A stretch of 64,000 nt of DNA from Amycolatopsis oliviviridis (GCF_014654365.1 NZ_BNAY01000001.1:1240001-1304000); one strand, 5' to 3'. Positions 26,162 through 36,421 are shown, counted from the first letter of the stretch. The notes: a model not told the origin generated them from the sequence alone. Program-made: numbers and translations.

Positions 26162-26791
26162 ATGCCGACCCAGCCCACGGAAGCGCCCGGGACCCGCCAC
26201 CGGCTCGCGCGGATCGCGACCGAGGTGCTCGCACCGTGGGTCTGGGTGCTCGGCCTGCCGCTGATCGTCGCCTGGAAGGTCACCGGCCACCACTTCGGCG
26301 AGACCCTGCTCTGGGGTCTCATCGTCGGCGTCACCGGATCGCTGATCCCGATGGCCGTGATCGTGCGGGGTGCCAGGAAGGGCAAGTGGGACAGCCACCA
26401 CGTCACCGACCGAGCCGGACGACTCGTCCCGTTCGCGGTCTGCATCGGCTCGCTGGCGGCCGGCTTCGTCGTGCTGATCGCGGGAGGCGCACCGCACGAG
26501 ATGATCGCGCTCGCGGCCGCCGAGCTCGTCTGCCTGGTCGCCGCGCTCGCGATCACCTTCGGCCTGAAATTCAAGATCTCGATGCACGCGATGGTGGCGG
26601 CGGGCGCGGCCGTGATGCTCATCCGCGTCTACGGCCCGTGGCTCGCGCTGGTCTTCCTCGGCGTCGGCTGGGTCTGCTGGTCCCGCGTCGAGCTCGGCGA
26701 TCACACCAAGGCCGAGGTCGCCGCGGGCACGACCGCCGGTGTCGTCCTCGGCGGTGGTGTTTACCTGCTCCTCGAAGCGGTACTGGCTTGA
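26162..26791 (+). CDS. PAP2-like membrane phosphatase
   Basis: 209 residues with about six transmembrane helices. Degenerate acid-phosphatase motifs occur in order: KGKWDSHHVTDRAGR (loop 1), KISMHAMVAAG in place of PSGH, and WSRVELGDHTKAEV (SR-x5-H-T). Actinobacterial proteins of this shape are annotated as PAP2 lipid phosphatases, perhaps acting on isoprenoid or phospholipid phosphates. GAGGGG lies before the ATG. It shares direction with the beta-helix gene. The active-site variations leave the activity open. Confidence 0.72.
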   Translation: MPTQPTEAPGTRHRLARIATEVLAPWVWVLGLPLIVAWKVTGHHFGETLLWGLIVGVTGSLIPMAVIVRGARKGKWDSHHVTDRAGRLVPFAVCIGSLAAGFVVLIAGGAPHEMIALAAAELVCLVAALAITFGLKFKISMHAMVAAGAAVMLIRVYGPWLALVFLGVGWVCWSRVELGDHTKAEVAAGTTAGVVLGGGVYLLLEAVLA

Positions 26792-26799
26792 GCCTCGCC

Positions 26800-26817
26800 G
26801 TATAGGCCGTTATACAC
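26800..26817. repeat. GTATA-N6-TATAC dyad, copy 2
   Basis: GTATAGGCCGTTATACAC lies nine bases after the PAP2 stop and just before the family D hairpin. It differs at one base from the copy at 22929-22946. Confidence 0.5.
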
Positions 26818-26824
26818 AAGGGTC

Positions 26825-26866
26825 GGTTTTCCTGCTCGGGCGTCGCGAAGCCCGAGCAGGAAAACC
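26825..26866. terminator. Palindrome family D, bidirectional terminator
   Basis: The 17-base perfect arms GGTTTTCCTGCTCGGGC and inverse have an 8-base loop and lie between the convergent PAP2 and M3 peptidase genes, 10 bases beyond the M3 stop. Confidence 0.75.
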
Positions 26867-26875
26867 CCAGGAGTG

Positions 26876-28918
26876 TCAGGCCCCGGCGAGACCGCGGCGT
26901 TCCAGCAGCGGCTCGATCTCCGGGTCGCGGCCGCGGAACGCGCGGAAGGCGGCCATCGGGTCGATGCTGCCTCCCCTGCCGAGCAGTTCCCGGCGGAAGT
27001 GGTCGCCGTTCTCCCGGCTGAGCCCGCCGTTCTCACGGAACCACTGGACGGTGTCGGCGTCGAGGACCTCGCTCCAGATGTAGGAGTAGTACCCGGCGCT
27101 GTAGCCGCCGCTGAAGATGTGCGCGAAGTAGGTGGTGCGGTAGCGCGGCGGCACGGCCTCCAGCGCGACACCGGCCTTGGTCAGCGCGTCGGCCTCGAAC
27201 CGCTGGACGTCGTCGACCTTGTCCTCGGTGCCGAGCCCGTGCCACGCCTGGTCGAGGAGGGACGCCGCGAGGTACTCGGTCGTCGAGAAGCCTTCGCCGT
27301 ACTGCTGCGACGCGAGGAGCTTGTCGACCTGCTCCTGCGGCAGCGGCTCACCGGTCACGTGGTGTTTGGCGTAGTTGGCCAGCACCTCGGGCCACAGCAT
27401 CCACATCTCGTTGACCTGCGAGGGGTACTCGACGAAGTCACGCGGGACGTTGGTGCCGGAGAACATCGGGTACTCGACGTCGGAAAGCAGCGAGTGCAGC
27501 GCGTGCCCGAACTCGTGGAAGGCGGTGACGACCTCGTCGAAGGTCAGCAGGGTCGGCTCCCCCGCCGGCGGCCTGGCGACGTTGAGCACGTTCACCACGA
27601 CCGTCTTGGTGCCCAGGAGCTTCGTCTGGTCGACGAAGTTGTTCATCCAGGCACCGCCGCGCTTCGAATCGCGGGCGTAGTAGTCGAGCAGGAACAGGCC
27701 CAGTTCCGTGCCGTCCGCGTCGAAGACCTCGAAGATCCGGACCTCGGGGTGGTACTTCGGCAGGTCTTCCCGCTCGGTGAAGCTCAGGCCGTACAGCTTG
27801 GACGCGGCGAAGAAGACCCCGTCGGTCAGTACCCGGTTCAGCTCGAAGTACGGACGCAGTGCCGCGGTGTCGACCTCGAACCGGTCCTTGCGGACGCGTT
27901 CGGCGTAGAACGACCAGTCCCACGGCCGCAGGATCGCGCCGGGGATGTCGGCTTCGAGGTAACGCTGCAGCTCCTCGGCCTCCGCCCTGGCGTTGGCGGC
28001 GGCGACCGGGGCGAGGCGTTCGAGCAGTCCCACCGCGGCCTGCGCGGTCTTCGCCGTCTCGTCCTCGATGACGTACGAGGCGTGGTCGGGGAAGCCGAGT
28101 ACCGCGGCCCGCTCGGCACGCAGCCGGACCATCTGGGCGACGACGTCGTTGTTGTCGAACTCGTTGCCCCGGTTGCCCCGCGAAACGGAGGCGGTGAAGA
28201 TCCGCTCGCGCAGCGCGCGGTCCTCCAGCGAAGCCAGCGCCGCCTGCGCGGTCGGCAGGGTCAGCTTGAGGACGTACTTGCCCTTCTCCCCCGCGGTTTC
28301 GGCGGCCGTGGCGATCTCGTCCTCGCTCAGCCCGGCGAGTTCCGCGACGTCGTCGACGACCACGGCGAGTTCGTTGGTGTCCTTGAGCAGGTTCTGCTGG
28401 AAGCGGGTCGACAGCGTCGAAAGCTGCTCGTTCAGCTCGCGCAGGCGCTTCTGGTCGGCTTCCGGGAGTCCGGCGCCGGCGCGGCGGACGTCGGTGTGGT
28501 GACGCTCCAGCAGCCGGAGCGACTCGGTGTCGAGGCCGAGTTCGTCCTTGCGCTCGAACAGCGTGTTGATCCGGGCGAACAGCTCCGGGTTCAGGTTGAT
28601 GGCGTCGGCGTGCGCGGCCAGCCGCGGCGCCATCTCTGCCTGCACGCGCTGGATCTCGTCGTTCGCGTTCGATCCGGCGAGGTTGAAGAACACGCTGGAG
28701 ACGCGGGACAGCAACCTGCCCGACTTCTCGAGCGCGACGATGGTGTTCTCGAAGGTCGGGGGCTCGGCCGAACCGGCGATCTCGTCGATCTCGGCGGTGT
28801 GCTCGGCCAGCCCCGCCTCGAAGGCGGGAAGGAAGTGCTCGTCGGCGATCCGGTCGAACGGCGGAAGGGCGTAGGGCAGCTCACTCGGCGCGGCGAACGG
28901 GTTGTCCTGCGAAATCAT
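26876..28918 (-). CDS. M3 family zinc oligopeptidase (Dcp/OpdA-like)
   Basis: 680 residues, cytoplasmic. The catalytic motif FHEFGHALH (HExxH) is near residue 467, with the glutamate ligand in NEMWMLWPEVL-type sequence about 30 residues later. The C-terminal block with HIFSGGYSAGYYSYIW is a hallmark of peptidyl-dipeptidase/oligopeptidase A enzymes. They degrade short peptides produced by proteases. Length matches the family and no signal is present. GGGAG lies nine bases before the ATG. It is monocistronic, with its own terminator downstream. Confidence 0.96.
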   Translation of the reverse strand: MISQDNPFAAPSELPYALPPFDRIADEHFLPAFEAGLAEHTAEIDEIAGSAEPPTFENTIVALEKSGRLLSRVSSVFFNLAGSNANDEIQRVQAEMAPRLAAHADAINLNPELFARINTLFERKDELGLDTESLRLLERHHTDVRRAGAGLPEADQKRLRELNEQLSTLSTRFQQNLLKDTNELAVVVDDVAELAGLSEDEIATAAETAGEKGKYVLKLTLPTAQAALASLEDRALRERIFTASVSRGNRGNEFDNNDVVAQMVRLRAERAAVLGFPDHASYVIEDETAKTAQAAVGLLERLAPVAAANARAEAEELQRYLEADIPGAILRPWDWSFYAERVRKDRFEVDTAALRPYFELNRVLTDGVFFAASKLYGLSFTEREDLPKYHPEVRIFEVFDADGTELGLFLLDYYARDSKRGGAWMNNFVDQTKLLGTKTVVVNVLNVARPPAGEPTLLTFDEVVTAFHEFGHALHSLLSDVEYPMFSGTNVPRDFVEYPSQVNEMWMLWPEVLANYAKHHVTGEPLPQEQVDKLLASQQYGEGFSTTEYLAASLLDQAWHGLGTEDKVDDVQRFEADALTKAGVALEAVPPRYRTTYFAHIFSGGYSAGYYSYIWSEVLDADTVQWFRENGGLSRENGDHFRRELLGRGGSIDPMAAFRAFRGRDPEIEPLLERRGLAGA

Positions 28919-29021
28919 CGGTGTTGCTCCCGGGTCGTCGAATCTGCTGTTCTGGCCACCTTACGGGCAGTGAGGGGCCGGTGGATGCCGTCCGTGGCGG
29001 TGATGCCACCGACGGCGATGG

Positions 29022-29732
29022 TCACGCTCCGGTGGTACCGCCCACCACCGCGTCGGAGCTCTGTTTTCCCTTGCCTCGCTTGGCTTTCGCCTTGGGTTCG
29101 GGTGGTGCGATACCGGCCAGGTCGCCGCCGTTGTCGTTGACCCGCAACACGAACGGACGAGTCTCGGTGTAGCGGACGACCGAAACCGACGCCGGATCGA
29201 CCACGATCCGCTGGAACGAGTCGAGATGCTGGCCGAGCGCGTCGGCGAGGATCGACTTGATCACGTCGCCGTGGCTGCACAGGAGCCAGACCGCGTTCTC
29301 CCCGTGTTTCGCGGTGATCCGGGCGTCGTGCGCGCGGACGGCCGCGACCGAGCGGGCCTGCATCTCGGCGAGCCCTTCGCCGCCGGGGAATACCGCGGCC
29401 GAGGGGTGCGCCTGCACTACCCGCCACAGGGGTTCCTTGACCAGATCCTTGAGCGCGCGACCGGTCCATTGGCCATAGTCCACTTCGGACAAACCGGGCT
29501 CTTTGACCCTGTCCAGCCCGCGTGCCTCGGCCAGCTTCGCGACCGTCTGGCGGCAGCGGAGCATCGGAGACACGACCAGCTCGGCCAGCGGGATCGGCGC
29601 CAGGCGCTCGACGAGCGCGGCCGCCTGCGCCTGACCGGTTTCGTCCAGGCCGACCTTGGGCGTGCGCCCGGCGAGGACGCCCGAGCCGTTCGCCGTGGAC
29701 TTGCCGTGGCGCAGAAGGATCACAGTACTCAC
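29022..29732 (-). CDS. Histidine phosphatase family protein (MSMEG_4193-like)
   Basis: 236 residues. The phosphate pocket RHGKSTAN is at residues 8-15, the second basic site in SPMLRCRQTV, and the second histidine in LLCSHGDVI. The family includes phosphoglycerate mutases and phosphatases; this actinobacterial subgroup has no proven substrate. A lysine-rich tail (KAKAKRGKGK) is notable. GTG 29732 is preferred because AGGGTGG lies five bases before it; GTG 29741 is possible. It lies next to UppP and an LLM oxidoreductase, as often seen in this order of bacteria. Confidence 0.9.
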   Translation of the reverse strand: MSTVILLRHGKSTANGSGVLAGRTPKVGLDETGQAQAAALVERLAPIPLAELVVSPMLRCRQTVAKLAEARGLDRVKEPGLSEVDYGQWTGRALKDLVKEPLWRVVQAHPSAAVFPGGEGLAEMQARSVAAVRAHDARITAKHGENAVWLLCSHGDVIKSILADALGQHLDSFQRIVVDPASVSVVRYTETRPFVLRVNDNGGDLAGIAPPEPKAKAKRGKGKQSSDAVVGGTTGA

Positions 29733-29769
29733 GTGGCCCACCCTACGTGTCGTGCTTTGCCCATTCCCG

Positions 29770-29828
29770 CGATTCGTCCTCTGAATGCGGTGGTTGCGCG
29801 TGCAAGGACCGCATCCAGAGGACGAAAT
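29770..29828. terminator. Palindrome family E, terminator of the uppP operon
   Basis: Imperfect arms ATTCGTCCTCTGAATGCGGT and inverse, about 20 bases each, lie 10 bases past the uppP stop on the minus strand. A lone arm is found at 5514-5527. Confidence 0.65.
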
Positions 29829-29837
29829 GCGTGGGGT

Positions 29838-30676
29838 TTACAGGTGCGGACCGGCCTGCGGGTCCAGGACACCGGCGAAGATCAGCACGAACAGCAGGAC
29901 ACCGAGCACGAGCCGGTAGATCACGAACGGCACGAAGCTCTTGGTCTTGATGTAGGACATCAGCCAGGCGATGACGGCGTAGCCGACGCCGAACGCGACC
30001 AGCGTGGCCAGGATCGTCGGCCCCCACTGCGCCGGGGCGCCGTCCTTGCCGATGTCGGTCAGCTTGTACAGGCCCGAACCGAACACCGCCGGGAGCGCCA
30101 GCAGGAACGAGTACTCCGCCGCTTCGGCGCGGGTGTAGCCGAGCAGCAGCCCGGCGCTGGTGGTGCCACCGGACCGGGAGACACCCGGGATCAGCGCCAG
30201 TGCCTGCGCGAACCCGAATCCGAGACCGTGCGGCACGGTCAGGTGGTCGAGTGTGCGCTGCTGCTTCCCGATGCGGTCGGCCACCAGCAGGATCAGGCCG
30301 AACACGATCAGCGTGGTCGCGGTGATCCGCAGGTCACGGAAGGTCTCGTCGATGGCGTCCTGCAGCAGCAGGCCCAGCACCACGATCGGCAGCGAGCCGA
30401 CGATGATCAGCCAGCCCAGCCGGGCGTCGGGGTCCTGCCGCCAGTCCTTCTTGTAGATCGAGAAGAACCAGGCGCGGAGGATCTTCCCGATCTTGCTCGA
30501 GAAGTACAGGATGACCGCGAGTTCGGTGCCGATCTGGGTGACCGCGGTGAACGCGGCGCCCGGGTCGTCCCAGCCGGCGAGCGCGGCGGTGATCCGCAGG
30601 TGCGCGCTGGAGGAGATCGGCAGGAACTCCGTCAGGCCCTGGACGAGGCCCAGGACCAGTGCTTCGAACCATCCCA

Positions 30677-30677
<1 letters not shown>
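29838..30677 (-). CDS. uppP: Undecaprenyl-diphosphate phosphatase UppP (BacA)
   Basis: A 279-residue integral membrane enzyme that removes a phosphate from C55-type isoprenyl diphosphate so the lipid carrier can be reused in wall synthesis; it confers bacitracin tolerance. It starts [20 protein letters not shown], the family (E/Q)GxxE motif, followed by SSSAH. The second signature, [20 protein letters not shown], holds the catalytic arginine. About eight helices are evident. The ATG overlaps the stop of the upstream LLM oxidoreductase gene, so the two are co-translated. Confidence 0.97.
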
Positions 30678-31723
<1,046 letters not shown>

Positions 31724-31741
31724 GGCGTGAATGTATCCATC

Positions 31742-31754
31742 GGAGTGTCACTCC
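31742..31754. promoter_or_regulatory. Dyad GGAGTGTCACTCC in the LLM/uppP promoter
   Basis: A perfect 6+1+6 inverted repeat lies seven bases upstream of the putative TACATT -10 box. Its placement would block or position RNA polymerase. Confidence 0.45.
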
Positions 31755-31859
31755 TCCGTTCAGGGTGTTGACAGCCGATGACCCGCCCGGTGGTACTCGA
31801 TCACGACACGCTCACCTGCTCCGCGTCCCGCACTTGCCTTCCGGCTAGGCTCGCCCGTC

Positions 31860-32825
31860 GTGGAAAAGCGACAGCTCGGCCGGTCGGGACTGCGGGTCTC
31901 GCGGATGGCCCTCGGGACCATGACGTGGGGTGGCGACACCGACTCGGAGGAGGCGGCCAGCCAGCTGGTCGCGTTCGTCGACGCCGGGGGCACCCTGGTC
32001 GACACCGCCGACATCTACGGTGAAGGCGAGAGCGAACGCGTCCTCGGCGGACTGCTCGGCGACCTCGTCCCCCGGGACGACATCGTGCTCGCCACCAAGG
32101 CCGTCGCCCGCCGCACCGACGGCCCGTTCGGCGGTGGGGCCTCGCGTGGTGCCCTGCTGAGCGCGCTCGAAGGTTCGCTGCGCCGGCTCGGCACCGACCA
32201 CATCGATCTGTGGCAGCTGCACGCGTGGGACACCACCGTGCCGGTCGACGAGACCCTCGCCGCCCTCGACTACGCCGTGACCAGCGGGAAGGCCCGCTAC
32301 GTCGGCGTCTCCAACTACTCCGGCTGGCAGCTGGCGACCGCCGCTTCCCGCAGTTCCGCCGTCGCTCCGCTGGTCTCGACGCAGGTCGAGTACTCGCTGC
32401 TGGAGCGCGGGGTCGATCGCGAGGTCGTCCCGGCCGCGGAGCACCACGGCATCGGGCTCCTCGCCTGGGCGCCGCTCGGCCGGGGTGTGCTCACCGGCAA
32501 GTACCGCTCCGGGACGCCCGCCGATTCGCGCGGGGCTTCGAGTGTTTTCGCGGGCTATGTCGAACATCACCGGACCGATCGCGCGGCCCGGATCGTGCAG
32601 GCGGTCGCGACGGCCGCCGACGGCCTCGGAACCTCGCCGCTGGCCGTCGCGCTGGCCTGGGTCCGTGACCGGCCCGGAGTGGTCGCGCCCGTGGTCGGGG
32701 CCCGTGACACGGGTCAGCTGACCGGATCGCTCACGGCCGAGGAGATCACGCTCCCGCCCGCCATCCGATCGGCGCTGGACGACGTCAGCGCGATCGAGGT
32801 CGGGTACCCGGAACGCGGCCTCTGA
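31860..32825 (+). CDS. Aldo/keto reductase
   Basis: A 321-residue NADPH-dependent TIM-barrel reductase. The catalytic set is visible: Asp51 and Tyr53 in DTADIYGEGESERVLG, the lysine in IVLATKAV, and the histidine in DLWQLHAWD. SNYSGWQL and the C-terminal LAWVRDRPGVVAPVVGARDTGQL cofactor segment follow. It belongs to the YajO/AKR subgroup; the substrate is unknown. The GTG start has no ribosome site, and TAGGCT lies eight bases upstream, which suggests a leaderless message. Confidence 0.95.
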   Translation: MEKRQLGRSGLRVSRMALGTMTWGGDTDSEEAASQLVAFVDAGGTLVDTADIYGEGESERVLGGLLGDLVPRDDIVLATKAVARRTDGPFGGGASRGALLSALEGSLRRLGTDHIDLWQLHAWDTTVPVDETLAALDYAVTSGKARYVGVSNYSGWQLATAASRSSAVAPLVSTQVEYSLLERGVDREVVPAAEHHGIGLLAWAPLGRGVLTGKYRSGTPADSRGASSVFAGYVEHHRTDRAARIVQAVATAADGLGTSPLAVALAWVRDRPGVVAPVVGARDTGQLTGSLTAEEITLPPAIRSALDDVSAIEVGYPERGL

Positions 32826-32937
32826 GCCTCTCGAATACTGGATTAGGTGACTGTTGGGTGACACAGACGTGACGCGGTGGGGTTACTGGAGGATGCTGGA
32901 CAAGTCCGTTCGACGAGTAGCAGGTGGAGGCACCAAG

Positions 32938-33951
32938 GTGGGTCGGCTGTCCGCCGTTTCCCGGATCGCGATCCCGCTCGCCGGTGTCCTGGTGCTCTCG
33001 TCCTGCAGTACGGACGACACCCCGAACGACACCTTGCAGATCGTGCAGAACCCCGTCGCGGTGACAGCGGCGGTCTCCCCCGCGGCCGCGGTCAAGCCGG
33101 CGGGTTCGGTCTTCGCCGCGCCCGGGGTGAAGGCGCTGGTGACGGACACGGCGAGCAAGACGCTCGTCGTCGCCGTCTCGGAGCCGCCTTCCCTGCGGAT
33201 CTACGACCTCGCGGCCCTCGACGCCCCGAAGACGACCGTGGCCCTGCCCGGTCCGGCCGAGCGGCTCACCGTGTCGGGTTCACAGGTGCTCGCGAGCGTG
33301 CCCGGCAAGAGCCTGCTGGCGAAGGTGTCCTTGCCCGGTGGCGCGCTGGAGACGGTCCCGGTCGCGGGGCAGCCGTCGGCCGGTCTCGCCGACGGCGACG
33401 CGACGCTGGTTTCGGTCCGGGACCGCAAGGTCGTCGAGGTGCTGTCCAAGAACGGCGGCCCGAAGACCATCACCGGCCAGATCTACAGCGCCGACGACGT
33501 GCTGAACACCGGTGACGGCGTGGTCGTGCTCGACAAGCTGCGCACCGCGCTGTTCGCCGTCGACGTCACCGAAGGCAAGATCGGCGAGGGACTGCGAGCC
33601 GGTGACGGCGCCGCCAACGCCGTGACCGACGACCTCGGACGCGTCTTCGTCACCGACGCGCGAGCGGGAGCGCTGCTGGCGTTCTCCACGACGCCGCTGC
33701 TGCTTCGTCAGCGCTACCCCGTCCCCGGCGGGGCGTACGGCATCGCCTACGACCGCACCCGTGGCCTCGCCTGGGTCACTCTCACGGAACGCAACGAGGT
33801 CGTCGGCTTCGACGTCCGCGGCGGGGAGCCGATCGAGAAACACCGGTTCCCCACCGTGCGGCAGCCAGATTCGGTCACCGTCGACGAGCAGGGCGGCCGT
33901 GTGGTCGTCGGCTCGGCCATCGGAGAAGGGATCCAGGTGATCACGCCATGA
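32938..33951 (+). CDS. Lipoprotein with YncE-like beta-propeller
   Basis: 337 residues. GTG 32938 follows GGAGG. The signal ends in the lipobox LVLSSC, so the mature protein is acylated and surface-anchored. The rest repeats about 45-residue blades with V-V-x-x-G patterns (FVTDARAGALLAF, AYDRTRGLAWVTL), a propeller of probably six or seven blades resembling YncE. Function unknown. It overlaps the DUF5703 gene by an ATGA junction, a pairing conserved in actinobacteria. Confidence 0.88.
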   Translation: MGRLSAVSRIAIPLAGVLVLSSCSTDDTPNDTLQIVQNPVAVTAAVSPAAAVKPAGSVFAAPGVKALVTDTASKTLVVAVSEPPSLRIYDLAALDAPKTTVALPGPAERLTVSGSQVLASVPGKSLLAKVSLPGGALETVPVAGQPSAGLADGDATLVSVRDRKVVEVLSKNGGPKTITGQIYSADDVLNTGDGVVVLDKLRTALFAVDVTEGKIGEGLRAGDGAANAVTDDLGRVFVTDARAGALLAFSTTPLLLRQRYPVPGGAYGIAYDRTRGLAWVTLTERNEVVGFDVRGGEPIEKHRFPTVRQPDSVTVDEQGGRVVVGSAIGEGIQVITP

Positions 33952-34169
33952 CAGTTGTGGACGAGGCGGTGGTCGAAGGGGATTGGGAATACCGGCGGCT
34001 GCAACTGCCTCCCGGTGTTTCCCGGCGGGCGGCGGCGACGCAGCTGTCGATCCACGCCGAGTTCGCCGGCTGGGAGCTCTCGACCGTCCGGCTCTACTCC
34101 GATGGGACCAGGAGGGTGTGGTTGCGCCGCAAGCGCACTGCCACACCCCTGCCCGGCATCATCACCTGA
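33948..34169 (+). CDS. DUF5703 small protein
   Basis: 73 residues with the typical EYRRLQLPPGVSRRAAATQL start and WELSTVRLYSDGTRRVWLRRK end. No signal or membrane segment. Function unknown. It starts inside the stop of the lipoprotein gene and its own 3' end overlaps the convergent SRPBCC gene by eight bases. Confidence 0.88.
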   Translation: MTVVDEAVVEGDWEYRRLQLPPGVSRRAAATQLSIHAEFAGWELSTVRLYSDGTRRVWLRRKRTATPLPGIIT

Positions 34170-34905
34170 ACACGCGGCCGAGCCAGTCGGCCCAGAGCCC
34201 GTCCTGTTTCGCCGGGTCGACCTCGCCGAACAGGTGATGCATCGCGACCATCGGCCCGACGAAGCCGCGGACGAATCGCAGAAGCGCGTCCGGGGTCCGG
34301 ATCCCGACGGTCTGCGAGTTCGCGAAGTAGACCTCGCCGTCCACAGTGGACACACCGCTGGTGGACAGGCGGACCCGGTCTCCAGTCTCGGGCCGTCCGG
34401 CCAGGCCCAGTTCCCGGCCCAACGTCAGCCACGCGCGATCCCAGTCCTCGATCATCGGCCCGAACACCGTCACCGGCACCGCTTTCCGGCCGGCGAACCG
34501 GTTGAGGTACTCGACCAGGGTGCGCAGGAACAGTTCGCCGCCGGTCCTCATCGCCTCGAACTCGTCTTCCCAGTCGTCGCCGGGGAGGAAGCCGCTCGTC
34601 ACGGTGCGCAGCACGGTGCTGCCGCCGGAACGACCCTCGATGAGGAACTCGTAGGCGACGAACCTCCCGTCCGGTTCCGTTTCCGTGCCGTACACGAGCC
34701 GCTCCAGCGGGTCCCAGGCCGTGATCGCCGACGTGGGTTCGTAGCCGCCGAACGCGGTCTTCACGGTGCCGCCGACGCCGCCTTCGACCTCGTTGCGCCC
34801 CATGAACCAGGAGGTGATGCCCGGCCCGGTCGCGATGGCGTCCCAGACCTGTTCCGGTGTCGCGTCGACCTCGACTCTGTCGGCGATCTCGAATTCGTGG
34901 CCCAT
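34162..34905 (-). CDS. SRPBCC (AHSA1-like) domain protein
   Basis: 247 residues. An N-terminal START/Bet v1-like cavity domain begins EIADRVEVDATPEQVWDAIATGPGITSWFMG, the AHSA1 signature, and a second half may be a related domain. These small-ligand binding proteins are commonly co-transcribed with an ArsR-type regulator, as here: the stop of the regulator is directly followed by this ATG (TGAATG). The ligand is unknown. Confidence 0.88.
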   Translation of the reverse strand: MGHEFEIADRVEVDATPEQVWDAIATGPGITSWFMGRNEVEGGVGGTVKTAFGGYEPTSAITAWDPLERLVYGTETEPDGRFVAYEFLIEGRSGGSTVLRTVTSGFLPGDDWEDEFEAMRTGGELFLRTLVEYLNRFAGRKAVPVTVFGPMIEDWDRAWLTLGRELGLAGRPETGDRVRLSTSGVSTVDGEVYFANSQTVGIRTPDALLRFVRGFVGPMVAMHHLFGEVDPAKQDGLWADWLGRVFR

Positions 34906-35502
34906 TCAGCGCTCCTCAGGCTCGGTCTTGACGCTCGGGTGAACGGCGACGACGATCCGGTGGTCGCGGCCCTGTTCGGCGTCTTCGTCGTGGTACTTGC
35001 TCACCAGGTTCGTGATCGCGACGGTGAGTTCCTCGGCGAACGCGGCCCTGTCCGCGGCGGAGGAGAAGCGCACCTCGCCGTCGATCGCGAAGGTCGCGAC
35101 CCGCTTGCGCGCCTTGGTGGAACCGGTGATCAGCAAGCCGACGTCGCGCACCAGCCTGCCCGCCACCGCGAGCAGCCAGCGGGCGGAAAGGCGGTCCGGC
35201 GACTCGGCCGGATCAGGCTGCACGGCCGAAAGCGCCGTCGGCGAGATGACGTAGGAAGACGCCGTCGCGCGCATCATGCGCTCGGTGACGTTGCCCTTGC
35301 GCCGCTCCTCGACGAGTTCGACGAGCCCGTGCTTCTCCAGCGCGCGCAGGTGGTAGTTCACCTTCTGTCTCGGCAGGTCCACCCGCGCGGCCAGCATCGT
35401 GGCCGACGCCGGTTCGGCCAGTTCGGCCAGCAGCCGTGCCCGGACCGGGTCGAGTGAGACTTCGGCCGCTTCCGCGTCCTCGATCACCGCAACGGAGAAC
35501 AT
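34906..35502 (-). CDS. ArsR-type winged-helix regulator
   Basis: 198 residues. The winged helix is at about 20-75 (DPVRARLLAELAEPASATMLAARVDLPRQKVNYHLRALEKHGLVE), followed by a charged C-terminal domain. No metal-binding cysteines are present. ATG 35502 lacks a ribosome site; TTGACA sits about 17 bases before a weak -10, so the message may be leaderless. It is coupled to the SRPBCC gene, whose expression it probably controls. Confidence 0.87.
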   Translation of the reverse strand: MFSVAVIEDAEAAEVSLDPVRARLLAELAEPASATMLAARVDLPRQKVNYHLRALEKHGLVELVEERRKGNVTERMMRATASSYVISPTALSAVQPDPAESPDRLSARWLLAVAGRLVRDVGLLITGSTKARKRVATFAIDGEVRFSSAADRAAFAEELTVAITNLVSKYHDEDAEQGRDHRIVVAVHPSVKTEPEER

Positions 35503-35542
35503 GGCAAGAAGGTGCCACCGAAAACAGAAGTTGTCAAGAATG

Positions 35543-36421
35543 TCAGTCTTGTCGGCGAGCCCGGTTCGCCAGGGCCAGGAGCCGGGGTACCACCTGCGGG
35601 GCCGCCTCCAGCGGGACGACGTGCCCGACACCGGGCAGTACCACGGACGTCCCGTTCTCCACCGCGCCCGCCAGCTCCTCGACGTCCGCCGTGGGCACGA
35701 GCTTGTCCCGCTCCCCCACGATCGCGGTCACCGGCACCGCGCCGACCTGGGACAACGCCGATTCCCGCGTGTAGGCGTCCAGCGCCGGGCGGAAGGCGGA
35801 CACCGTCTGCGGCCAGTTGCCGCGGATCATCCGCACCGCCAGTTCGACGTCGCCGGGAACCGGGTCGTCCCCGAAGAGCCACCACCGCAGCCCGGCGGTC
35901 ACCGCCTTGCTCGTGTGCTCCCGCACCAGGCCGATCAGCTTCGTGCCGAACACCATTTCCAGGTCCCGGCCGAGCTTCCCGAGCGCGTTCGGCCAGATCG
36001 CGTCCGGCGTGACACCACCCGCCGACATCGCGAGCAGCCCGATTCCCGCCACCCTGGCCGCGAAGACGTCCGGGTGCCGCTGGGCGAGCGACAGGATCGC
36101 GAGCCCGCCCATGTCATGGCCGACCAGGACGACCTTGCCGTCCGGGATCACCCTGTCCAGCACCTCGGCCAGGTCGTCGGCGAGATGCCCCATGGTCGCC
36201 GACGCGGCCCGGACCTCACCGGATTCGCCGTGCCCGCGCTGGTCGTAGGCCAGCACCGCGAGCGGCTCCTCCGCGGCCTCGGCCAGCACCGGCCCGATGG
36301 CCCGCCAGCTCCGCCTGTCGAGGGCGTAGCCGTGCAGGAGCACGACGGTCACCGGCGCCGACGAATCACCCCAGCGCTCGAAGTGCAGGGGTGTCCCGTC
36401 GGCCGCCAGCAGACCAGGCAT
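35543..36421 (-). CDS. Alpha/beta hydrolase with aspartate nucleophile (epoxide hydrolase/dehalogenase-like)
   Basis: 292 residues. The oxyanion motif is HGYALDRRSW. The nucleophile elbow reads VGHDMGG, with Asp where lipases and esterases have Ser, as in epoxide hydrolases and haloalkane dehalogenases. The acid is in GERDKLVPT and the histidine in GVGHVVPLE. The substrate is not known. The frame stays open far upstream (to 37372), but that part is antisense-like to the M20 gene; ATG 36421, overlapping the M20 stop, is the start. Confidence 0.9.
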   Translation of the reverse strand: MPGLLAADGTPLHFERWGDSSAPVTVVLLHGYALDRRSWRAIGPVLAEAAEEPLAVLAYDQRGHGESGEVRAASATMGHLADDLAEVLDRVIPDGKVVLVGHDMGGLAILSLAQRHPDVFAARVAGIGLLAMSAGGVTPDAIWPNALGKLGRDLEMVFGTKLIGLVREHTSKAVTAGLRWWLFGDDPVPGDVELAVRMIRGNWPQTVSAFRPALDAYTRESALSQVGAVPVTAIVGERDKLVPTADVEELAGAVENGTSVVLPGVGHVVPLEAAPQVVPRLLALANRARRQD

